Positions 1 through 6,053 of a stretch of 6,053 nucleotides of DNA are shown here, piece by piece. Under the pieces are notes generated by a model that searched no databases, was not told the origin of the DNA, and worked only from the letters and a program-made list of their open reading frames with translations. A program made the position numbers and the translations under genes. Every line of letters starts with the position of its first letter. Position 1 is the stretch's first letter. This stretch comes from an uncultured Oscillospiraceae bacterium (GTDB taxonomy: Bacteria; Bacillota; Clostridia; Oscillospirales; Ruminococcaceae), in NCBI GenBank assembly GCA_910587465.1, contig CAJUMS010000119.1, positions 1,167 to 7,219 on the forward strand. The letters run 5' to 3'.

Positions 1-31
1 GCACCTTGTGAAAACGAGGTGCTTTTATTAT
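1..31 (+). terminator. Terminator-like hairpin upstream of the tape measure gene
   Basis: Bases 1-8 pair with bases 15-22 (GCACCTTG with CGAGGTGC, including one T-G wobble pair) around a six-base loop, TGAAAA. The 3' arm runs straight into TTTTATTAT. This is the form of a Rho-independent terminator. The window starts at the first stem base, so the stem may be longer than seen. It ends about 11 bases before the Shine-Dalgarno of the tape measure gene, so it lies inside an otherwise continuous late cluster, or ends a preceding transcript. A role as a partial terminator that lowers tape measure expression relative to upstream major tail genes is inference. Confidence 0.72.
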
Positions 32-41
32 ACCCGAAAAC

Positions 42-48
42 AAAGGAG
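42..48 (+). promoter_or_regulatory. Ribosome binding site of the tape measure gene
   Basis: AAAGGAG lies eight bases before the ATG at 57 and fixes that start. Two nearer ATGs at 49 and 52 are in another frame and too close to the site to be used well. Confidence 0.8.
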
Positions 49-56
49 ATGATGAA

Positions 57-2984
57 ATGGCGGGAAGCTACGACGGCTCAATACGTATAGACACGGCGAT
101 AAACGCCGCGCCTATCGACAACGGTCTGGCGCAGATAGAGAGCAAAATAAAGGGTTTGGCGGCGACTATCGGTCTGGCGTTCGGCGTAAAGGAGCTGATT
201 GATTTCGGCAAGCGCTCGATTGATGCGGCATCCGATCTCGCTGAGGCGCAGAATGTTGTTGACACGGCATTCGGCGCTATGTCGTACAAAATGGAACAGT
301 TTGCCGCGACTGCCCTCGAAACCTACGGTATTTCGGAGCTGACGGCGAAAAATATGGGCTCGACCTATATGGCAATGGCTAAGGGCATGGGAGTGGCGAC
401 CGACGCAGCTTCTGATATGGCGGTAACGCTTACCGGACGGCTGTCGGATATCATGTCCTTTTATAACAAGACCCAAAGCGAGGTCGATACGATCGGGCGC
501 GCTCTGATCACGGGCGAGACCGAGCCGCTGAAGGCTATCGGCGTTGTGATGACGCAGACGAATTTGTCCGCGTATGCAATGGCGCAGGGCTTCTCCAAGA
601 CCTACGCCGAGATGAGCTCCAACGAGCAGCTTCTCGTGCGCTATAAATATTTTCTGGAGCAGACCGCGCTCGCGCAGGACGACTTCGCGAAAACCTCCGA
701 GGGCTGGGCAAATCAGACGAGACTGCTCTCCGAGCGGCTGAACGAGTTTACGACAAATCTCGGCGGCGTTATAATGAATGTCCTCACGCCCGCGCTGCAG
801 TTCGCGAACGAAGCGGTAACGTTCCTGAACGATTTGTTTTTCGGCGGCAAGACCGAGGAAGAGACCACCGCCGCCAAGAACGCGGAAGCGGTCACCGACG
901 AGGTCACGGCGGTCGGAACTGCCGCAGATAAGTCCAAGAAAAAGCTCAATAATTTATTGTCGGGCTTTGACGAGCTGCACATAATCAGCGGCGCGAAATC
1001 CGACGACGATGAAAACATAACCGACGCGGGAATAGATACCTCAAATCTGCTCGGCGTTAATCTTGACGCTGACACCTCGACCGCCAAGAAAGCCGCACAG
1101 AAGTACCGCGATATAATCAACGAGATATATCTCGCGTTCAAGCGGCATCCGCTGACGAAAGCTATCGAGGGAATAATCAGGGACATCGGCAAGTTTTTCG
1201 GATTTATAAAAGGTAATAATGATATTTCCGCGGGCGAAATTGTTGATGCGCTTATGGATATCCTCGGCGCAATTATAGCGTACAAGACCGTAAAGGGTAT
1301 TGTGGGCGGTGTAAATGCTTTCTCAAAGGGATTTAACGGATTGATCGGCGTTATTACAGCGCACCCGACCGCGGCTGCCGTCGCGGGGATCACTGCGTTG
1401 GCAATTGGAATTCTCGCGCTGAATGATGAAATGCAGCGCCAGAATATTGCTTCATATTTTGGTGATATTTCCATATCGCTTGATGAAGTACGTACTTTGA
1501 TAAGTCCCATAACCGAAAGCGTTGACAAGGTCGCGGGAGCTTTTGAAGACAACAAAACCAAGCTCACGACCGCAAAGGAAAACTTCTCGGATATTGCGAA
1601 AGCGGTGCAGGAGACCGCCGATTCGTTTAAAAAGAACGATATCGAGCAGGATGTTGAAGGCTTTGCAACACAGCTTGACGAGCTTGTCAACAGCGCTCTT
1701 GAGGTAAACGGTGCGACGTTCGACACAAGCGCATGGCAAATCGCTTTTCTTGAGAACGATGGTAAAATTGACGAGCACGAGCAGGAGATACTGGACAGTT
1801 TCACAGAAATGGGCGAATCAATTGCCGACAAAATAAAAGGTTACGGCAAGGCAATTCACTTGATAACACAGACGGCAATCGACGAAAGCCGCGAATTGAC
1901 CCAAGCGGAAATTGAAAATCTCGAAGACCTTTACAAAAAGCTCGCGGAAATGACGCTAGTTCAGACACAGGTCGAATCGGAAGCAACATGGGAGCGGCTG
2001 AAAAGAGGCGCGTACAGTATTGATAGCTACGAGGAACTTGCAGCGCAGATAAAAGAAGCGCAGGAACAGGAAAAGAAAGCGCGTGATGAACTGCAGCAGT
2101 CAATGTACAAGGACACTTTGGCTAAGCTTGGAAGCGAACGGGCAGCGGGAGAAATTACCGATGAGGAATACGAGAAACAGAAAGCTGATCTTTTCAAAGA
2201 AGCTGATGATACTGTTAAAGAGTTAGAGGTCAAATCCGCCCGATATCAAAGGGAGATACTTAGCATTTGGGCGAATACGGCGTTTGACAAAATAGTTGAT
2301 GCCAATCAGGGGTATTCGGCAGAAAATAAGAAAAAGGTGAAAGAGGTTTTTGACCTTATGCTCAACGCGCCCGACGGTGTTCGCCCTGCCGATATACTTA
2401 ACCGTGTTGACGGACAATATGCAATGAACCTCACTAAAATGGTTGGATATAATCTTGATGAGCTTAATAGGCAGTTTGGTGTGGATTTCATGTACGAATG
2501 GCGTAATTTGAACGAAGTGATCGGAGATACGGGCGGCTCGGTCGACGAGTTTTATGATTCGCTTGAATATCTTTTAAAGCATACGGAAGGTCTTGAGGTC
2601 GACGACCTTTTTCCAAAATTGGACGATCTCAAAGAGTATCCCGATGAACTCACAAAAGTTGTAATAGAGTGGTTGGATAAAACAAATTTTGACCCAATAA
2701 AAATTCCAGTTGAACTCGATACAACAGAGGCAGACAAATGGCTTGATGAATATATTGCTAAGTCTAGTGGAAATGGAATACCCCAGCAATCGCCTGCTCC
2801 AACCCCGTCAAGTTATGCTTCTCAAGCTCCTTATGCTGCGGGTATGCAGCCCGTACAGCAGGAATTTACATTCCCGATAGTAATTGACGGTGTTACTACG
2901 GAGACCGTCAAAACGAATACGGAAACGGTATTGCGTCCGGACTACTGGCACAATTCAATGATGGACAACGGAGGAGGGCGATAA
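57..2984 (+). CDS. Phage tail tape measure protein
   Basis: This 975-residue protein would act inside the tail tube, setting tail length and leaving with DNA at ejection. The N-terminal 260 residues have the look of Gram-positive phage tape measure proteins: a helical start, then GETEPLK at residues 153-159, and later a stretch with RYKYFLEQTALAQDDF and GWANQTRLLSERL. GFDELH at 303-308 is a motif I associate with Clostridia prophage tape measures. Hydrophobic, Ala/Gly/Ile-rich segments follow at about 397-456, with the strongest membrane-like stretch at about 435-455. Residues 575-740 are charged and helical, likely coiled coil. A Pro/Gln/Ala/Ser linker at about 908-942 precedes a short C-terminal beta-like tail. 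I see no lysozyme or peptidase motif. By the lambda rule of about 0.15 nm per residue the tail would be near 145 nm, if all residues count. From about base 1200 to 2880 the gene is markedly AT-rich compared with its start. It ends one base before the next gene. Confidence 0.9.
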   Translation: MAGSYDGSIRIDTAINAAPIDNGLAQIESKIKGLAATIGLAFGVKELIDFGKRSIDAASDLAEAQNVVDTAFGAMSYKMEQFAATALETYGISELTAKNMGSTYMAMAKGMGVATDAASDMAVTLTGRLSDIMSFYNKTQSEVDTIGRALITGETEPLKAIGVVMTQTNLSAYAMAQGFSKTYAEMSSNEQLLVRYKYFLEQTALAQDDFAKTSEGWANQTRLLSERLNEFTTNLGGVIMNVLTPALQFANEAVTFLNDLFFGGKTEEETTAAKNAEAVTDEVTAVGTAADKSKKKLNNLLSGFDELHIISGAKSDDDENITDAGIDTSNLLGVNLDADTSTAKKAAQKYRDIINEIYLAFKRHPLTKAIEGIIRDIGKFFGFIKGNNDISAGEIVDALMDILGAIIAYKTVKGIVGGVNAFSKGFNGLIGVITAHPTAAAVAGITALAIGILALNDEMQRQNIASYFGDISISLDEVRTLISPITESVDKVAGAFEDNKTKLTTAKENFSDIAKAVQETADSFKKNDIEQDVEGFATQLDELVNSALEVNGATFDTSAWQIAFLENDGKIDEHEQEILDSFTEMGESIADKIKGYGKAIHLITQTAIDESRELTQAEIENLEDLYKKLAEMTLVQTQVESEATWERLKRGAYSIDSYEELAAQIKEAQEQEKKARDELQQSMYKDTLAKLGSERAAGEITDEEYEKQKADLFKEADDTVKELEVKSARYQREILSIWANTAFDKIVDANQGYSAENKKKVKEVFDLMLNAPDGVRPADILNRVDGQYAMNLTKMVGYNLDELNRQFGVDFMYEWRNLNEVIGDTGGSVDEFYDSLEYLLKHTEGLEVDDLFPKLDDLKEYPDELTKVVIEWLDKTNFDPIKIPVELDTTEADKWLDEYIAKSSGNGIPQQSPAPTPSSYASQAPYAAGMQPVQQEFTFPIVIDGVTTETVKTNTETVLRPDYWHNSMMDNGGGR
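2970..2978 (+). promoter_or_regulatory. Ribosome binding site inside the 3' end of the tape measure gene
   Basis: GGAGGAGGG lies seven bases before the ATG at 2986. It also encodes the last Gly residues of the tape measure protein, so the Gly-Gly-Gly-Arg C-terminus may be shaped by the need for this site. The two genes are probably translationally coupled. Confidence 0.8.
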
Positions 2985-2985
2985 A

Positions 2986-3381
2986 ATGGACAAGGAGACT
3001 TTCGCGGTATTGAAAATACTTCCGGAGGGCGGCACGGAGGGCGACGAGATACCGCTCGGCTACGGGAATATCGGCTCGTACAAGGGTCAGCTTATCGACA
3101 TTGACGGCGACGGCGCGGGAACGACGGAGGACGGACACACTATCCGGGATATCCGCCGCCGCGGCAAGGCGAAGCTGATGCTCAGATTCGACAATCTGAC
3201 GACCGCCGAATTCTCAGCGCTGATGAAAGCGATCTCGCGCGACAAATTCCAATTGACATACTTCTGCGGCGAGTTCAAGACTATAAGCGCCCACGCGGGC
3301 GACCGCAATTTCGAGCTTATAAAAGCGTCCGGCGAGAAAGACGGACGCTGGCGGCTGGACGTTAATTTTATTGAATATTGA
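2986..3381 (+). CDS. Small tail protein, DUF6711-like
   Basis: This 131-residue protein lies between the tape measure and hub genes, the place usually held by the distal tail protein (Dit) in siphophages of Gram-positive hosts. Its pattern resembles the DUF6711-type tail proteins: a leading beta strand, a variable Gly/Asp-rich loop (about residues 37-50), then RDIRRRGKAKLMLRFDNLT at 54-72, a helix with AEFSALMKAI at 74-83, a strand FQLTYF, and a C-terminal strand WRLDVNFIEY. The alternation of strands and a single helix suggests a small tail-tube or tail-tip fold. It is far shorter than a typical Dit (over 200 residues). It has no signal peptide, membrane segment or enzyme motif. A structural role joining tube and hub is inferred from position. 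The family assignment is from memory and needs a profile search. Confidence 0.72.
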   Translation: MDKETFAVLKILPEGGTEGDEIPLGYGNIGSYKGQLIDIDGDGAGTTEDGHTIRDIRRRGKAKLMLRFDNLTTAEFSALMKAISRDKFQLTYFCGEFKTISAHAGDRNFELIKASGEKDGRWRLDVNFIEY

Positions 3382-3387
3382 GGTGAT
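3380..3387 (+). promoter_or_regulatory. Ribosome binding site overlapping the preceding stop codon
   Basis: GAGGTGAT precedes the ATG at 3391 and uses the last two bases of the TGA stop (3379-3381) of the small tail gene. The overlap suggests that ribosomes finishing one gene re-initiate on the next. Confidence 0.75.
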
Positions 3388-3390
3388 ACG

Positions 3391-5076
3391 ATGTACGCGG
3401 TAAGCGACGCATATAAACAGGCTATAACGGACAGCGCGCGTGAATTCAAAATACGCGCGAATATTTATTTCCGCGACAAGACCATTCAGACGTTCGACGA
3501 CAGCACCATAGAAAACGAGGTGACCATCGAATCGAAAATGATGGCGGGGTCGCCGTCAGACGAAACCATAGATATCGGCGCGGCGACGTCGAAACGGCTG
3601 ACGATGACGGTCAGAAACGACAAGACCGACCTGCACCGATTTGCGGGCGCGCGGCTGTGGCTGTATGTATCGCTGCGGCTTGAGAACGGCGCGTTTGAGG
3701 ACGTGCCTATGGGCAAGTTTTTTATTAACAACAAATCGGTCAGCCGCGTGGGAGATCAGGTCACCTTCAGCGCGTACGACGGCATGATACTGCTGCATTA
3801 CGAGCTGACAAGTGAAATGCGCGCGGAGCTTAAAGGCAAGACGGCGCTCGAAGCGGCGCAGATATTGTGCGGCGGACGGCTTGCCGTTGTACCGCCGAAA
3901 AGTCCTGCGGGCGCGGAGGTGACCCTGCCGAATTCCGATCTGGAGCTTGACTTCGATTCGGAGCAGATCGAGACCGCGCGCGACGGTATCATGTGGATAG
4001 CGCAGCTCATGGGCTGCTTCGCGCGGGTAAACCGTCTCGGACAGCTTGAATTCGTGCAGATCAAGTCATGGTGGAAGATGTACGACGAGACTACCGGAAC
4101 TATCCTCGCGGTGCGCAATATCCAAGGCGACCAGCGTTTCAAGACGAAATTCGCGGACGACCGTATACATATCGTCGGCGTATCGATGCGCGGCGCGGAT
4201 AACAAGCTTGTGACGCAGCGGTACGGTTATTCGCACGAAAATGAGGAAGACCCGACCTCGGACGTTACCGTCGAAATGGCGACAAATCCGCTTATTATAA
4301 GCAGCGATAAGCCGCTGTCTGAGATACTGGAAGCGATCCTGAAGGAGCTGTCGACGGCATATTTTTACTCGTTCAGCACTGAGATGGCAAACGATCCGGC
4401 TTTGGATGCCGGAGATACCATACGCCTGCAGGGCGGCGTTATCAACGGCACAAACCACAATAACGACCTGATAGGATTTATCACGCACAATGTATGGCGG
4501 TACCGCGGACATCAGGAGATCACAAACGCGAGCTCCGTGCCGATAGTTTTTGACGGCGGGGACAGCGAAAGCGGAACGCCCGCGAGATCGCGCGCCCGCG
4601 CGGCAAGCGCCGCGCGTTCCGACGACGATCTGAACTTCCTGCCGCCGAAGCCGCAGTCCGAAAAAGCGCTGCAGGGGCGAGACAGCGCGACAAAACTTGT
4701 TGGCAACTTCGGAAAACAATATATATTCAAGTGGACTAATCCATATTACTTGGCGGCGTTTGACGGCAACGGAAAAGAAATGTTTAAATTAAGCGTTTTA
4801 CCGTTTTCCGTAGAAAAAGGCAACAGCCATATCACTTTAGGCAACGATTATATTGAAATCAAGAATGCGGAAACGCGAGGCAGAGAATTCAGCTTTTATA
4901 TACACGAAAACGGGCAGACCCGTATAACCGATTCAAGCGGGAACGATGTGTTCAGCATTATCCCTGCAGGTGGTCTTATGGAATATAAAGTTGGAAGCCA
5001 ATCGTTTCAGGTTTGGCTCAACACGGGAGAAATCAAGATGAATGGCAAGACCGTTTGGGCTCCGTGGATGGCATAA
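3391..5076 (+). CDS. Baseplate hub / tail-associated structural protein with a separate C-terminal domain
   Basis: This 561-residue protein probably forms the tail-tip hub that closes the tube and carries fibres. The start MYAVSDAYKQAI and the beta-rich first 150 residues, with VPMGKFFINNKSV and FSAYDGMILL, resemble the gp27-like or DUF5048-type hub proteins of Clostridia phages. Residues 193-221 carry the typical helix and strand 'R-x-x-I-x-x-I-A-x-L-M-G-C-F-A-R-V-N-R-x-G-x-L'. The hub-like part ends near residue 389 (FDGGDSE). A low-complexity Ala/Arg/Ser linker follows at about 390-432. The last 130 residues form a different, Gly/Asn-rich beta domain, perhaps for carbohydrate binding or trimer contact, and I do not recognise it. 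No peptidase, lysozyme or CHAP motif is visible, so this is not an obvious tail lysin. Base composition falls sharply after the linker, near base 4690. The next gene starts 10 bases after the stop. Confidence 0.8.
   Translation: MYAVSDAYKQAITDSAREFKIRANIYFRDKTIQTFDDSTIENEVTIESKMMAGSPSDETIDIGAATSKRLTMTVRNDKTDLHRFAGARLWLYVSLRLENGAFEDVPMGKFFINNKSVSRVGDQVTFSAYDGMILLHYELTSEMRAELKGKTALEAAQILCGGRLAVVPPKSPAGAEVTLPNSDLELDFDSEQIETARDGIMWIAQLMGCFARVNRLGQLEFVQIKSWWKMYDETTGTILAVRNIQGDQRFKTKFADDRIHIVGVSMRGADNKLVTQRYGYSHENEEDPTSDVTVEMATNPLIISSDKPLSEILEAILKELSTAYFYSFSTEMANDPALDAGDTIRLQGGVINGTNHNNDLIGFITHNVWRYRGHQEITNASSVPIVFDGGDSESGTPARSRARAASAARSDDDLNFLPPKPQSEKALQGRDSATKLVGNFGKQYIFKWTNPYYLAAFDGNGKEMFKLSVLPFSVEKGNSHITLGNDYIEIKNAETRGREFSFYIHENGQTRITDSSGNDVFSIIPAGGLMEYKVGSQSFQVWLNTGEIKMNGKTVWAPWMA
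4572..4621 (+). repeat. Nested GC-rich inverted repeats in the hub linker
   Basis: Inside the linker coding region, CGCGCGGC at 4597-4604 is the exact reverse complement of 4609-4616, with loop AAGC: an eight-pair, all-GC stem. A second exact inverted repeat, CGGAACGC at 4572-4579 with 4614-4621, surrounds it and shares bases 4614-4616, so the two full stems compete; the inner eight pairs plus the outer five pairs (4572-4576 with 4617-4621) are compatible. The block from 4561 to 4620 is 46 of 60 G or C. It may be only a by-product of Ala and Arg codons, or a structured mRNA element at a domain border. Confidence 0.6.
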
Positions 5077-5082
5077 GGAGGT
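5075..5082 (+). promoter_or_regulatory. Consensus ribosome binding site overlapping the hub stop codon
   Basis: AAGGAGGT matches the consensus Shine-Dalgarno fully and begins inside the TAA stop at 5074-5076. It lies four bases before the ATG at 5087, supporting that start for the fibre gene. Confidence 0.85.
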
Positions 5083-5086
5083 CAAA

Positions 5087-6053
5087 ATGTCAAATATAGA
5101 AACAGTGACCCTCGGCGGCGGCGAGCTGAAGGTCGGGGGCTTGGGCGGACAGAACACGATCATAATCAACCGCGGCTCGGCGATGTTATACGCGTCGGCA
5201 TACGCGAACATAGTGCCCGACGGCGATAACGCAGCGGCAATACTGCCGGGCGGCGCGATGAACCTTCACGGCACAAACGGCACGGTGTATCTTCTGGGCA
5301 CGGGTAAGGTTCAGCTTCAGGGTACGGATATCGCGGATCTTCCGATAGCGTTGGGAGGCGCTTCGGGAGGAAGCGGCTCAGGCGGTTCAACAGGCGGCGG
5401 AGTATCGCGGGAGTATGTCGACAGCGCGGACGCGGTAACTCTGAACTCCGCCAAGAATTACACCGACAGCGAAATAACGGCGGTAAACGCGGAGATCGCG
5501 TCGTCGTCGGATCAGACTTTGGCGGCGGCGAAAGAATATGCCGACGCTAAAGTCCCGAAAATCTATGATTACGCAGTAAACGCTCCTGTCTCGAATGATC
5601 CCAGATATGTCAAAATGGCGGATATCAACATACCTCCAAACGGCGGAGCGGTTGCGGAGCTTGAATTTGTTGACGCGTATCCGCTCAACGTCGGCTGGAA
5701 CACAACCCGTTCCGACGAGATAACCGGGAAATTATATATTGGTCTGCGGATAGACAGCAACGGAGAATTTATGCCCGAAGGGCAAAAAATACAATGGGTG
5801 TACGCAAGTAATAAAATCATTCCGGAGGATCTGTTTATAGCCGCTAAGATCAATGATGACAAATCGGTCAGCGGCGGTCTTTATCTGAATTTGCAGACGC
5901 ATTATAATGCGGTAAAAGTCGCAGAACTGATAAATACCGTCCCGGCAAGTATGATATTCTCGGACAGCGTCGGAAATTCCAATTTCATTTCCGAGATCCC
6001 CGCAGAATATACCATACGCCTTTCAAGCACTGTTATGCCGCTTCTTAATATCA
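5087..6053 (+). CDS. Tail fibre / receptor-binding protein, 3' end outside the window
   Basis: The frame stays open from the ATG at 5087 to the window edge: 322 complete codons with no stop. Residues 1-88 form a compact beta-like domain with NTIIINRGSAMLYAS, IVPDGDNAAAILPGG and NGTVYLLGTGKVQLQGTD, a pattern I know from N-termini of Clostridia phage tail fibres, where it likely attaches the fibre to the virion. Residues 90-105 are a Gly/Ser linker. Residues 106-156 look helical and hold a repeated motif, AKNYTDSE and AKEYADAK, as in trimeric fibre shafts or collars. From about residue 157 a different, beta-rich domain begins with KIYDYAVNAPVSNDPRYV and runs off the end; it is presumably the distal, host-contacting part. 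Base composition drops to about 37% GC there. The fibre role is inferred from layout and position, not from a recognised binding domain. Confidence 0.8.
   Translation, partial: MSNIETVTLGGGELKVGGLGGQNTIIINRGSAMLYASAYANIVPDGDNAAAILPGGAMNLHGTNGTVYLLGTGKVQLQGTDIADLPIALGGASGGSGSGGSTGGGVSREYVDSADAVTLNSAKNYTDSEITAVNAEIASSSDQTLAAAKEYADAKVPKIYDYAVNAPVSNDPRYVKMADINIPPNGGAVAELEFVDAYPLNVGWNTTRSDEITGKLYIGLRIDSNGEFMPEGQKIQWVYASNKIIPEDLFIAAKINDDKSVSGGLYLNLQTHYNAVKVAELINTVPASMIFSDSVGNSNFISEIPAEYTIRLSSTVMPLLNI

Noticed and set aside
6..31. Possible sigma-70 promoter: TTGTGA at 6-11 and TATTAT at 26-31
   Set aside because: The spacing is only 14 bases and the bases are already explained by the terminator-like stem and its T-tract.
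1522..1707. Arg/Lys-rich 61-codon frame on the + strand inside the tape measure gene
   Set aside because: It is a frame-shifted reading of the tape measure codons with no convincing ribosome binding site of its own.
713..1831. Open frame of 372 codons on the minus strand opposite the tape measure gene
   Set aside because: It is very rich in Ser, Ala and Ile in the pattern made by reading GC-rich codons backwards. It shows no family motif and lies fully inside a well-supported gene.
2587..2612. Hairpin AAGGTC/GACCTT followed by a T-run inside the tape measure gene
   Set aside because: The stem is only six pairs with an 11-base loop, the T-run is short, and it is mid-gene. It is probably chance.
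4066..4719. Open frame of 217 codons on the minus strand opposite the hub gene
   Set aside because: Its composition is Arg, Cys and Val rich with no recognisable domain, and the + strand gene explains the region. The lack of stops follows from high GC.
5087..6053. Diversity-generating retroelement target in the fibre gene
   Set aside because: No template or variable repeat pair and no reverse transcriptase is in the window, and the 3' end where a variable region would lie is missing. It cannot be supported from this sequence.

Overview
This window is a stretch of a phage or prophage late-gene cluster that encodes the tail tip. Four genes lie on the + strand, tightly packed (1, 9 and 10 bases between them), and each has a good Shine-Dalgarno site. 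In order they are a tail tape measure protein (57-2984), a small tail protein resembling DUF6711-type proteins (2986-3381), a baseplate-hub or tail-associated structural protein (3391-5076), and the 5' part of a tail fibre or receptor-binding protein (5087 to beyond 6053). No integrase, lysis gene, replication gene, tRNA, CRISPR array or transposon is visible. I see no credible minus-strand gene.

The protein types, the order tape measure - small protein - hub - fibre, and the strong AAGGAGG ribosome binding sites suggest a long-tailed siphophage or prophage of a Gram-positive host, most likely a Clostridia-type (gut Firmicutes) bacterium. This rests on family resemblance recalled from memory, not on a search. 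The window cannot tell whether the phage is active, a resident prophage, or a domesticated tail particle.

Region by region: positions 1-30 hold a hairpin plus T-tract that looks like an intrinsic terminator, immediately upstream of the tape measure gene. The tape measure protein would set tail length and occupy the tube lumen. The 131-residue protein sits where a distal tail protein normally sits, although it is much shorter. The 561-residue protein has a hub-like N-terminal part, a disordered Ala/Arg/Ser linker and a separate C-terminal domain. The last protein has a small N-terminal virion-attachment-like domain, a glycine/serine linker, a short helical segment with a repeated Tyr-x-Asp motif, and the start of a presumed distal domain that leaves the window.

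The most notable feature is compositional. All three large genes begin GC-rich (about 50-77% in hand-counted blocks) and become AT-rich (about 32-38%) further along, with the two downstream switches falling at visible inter-domain linkers. This fits mosaic exchange of distal domains. A GC-only inverted repeat lies in the hub linker just before its switch. I did not find a clearly new biological system; the window is best read as an ordinary but mosaic tail-tip module.
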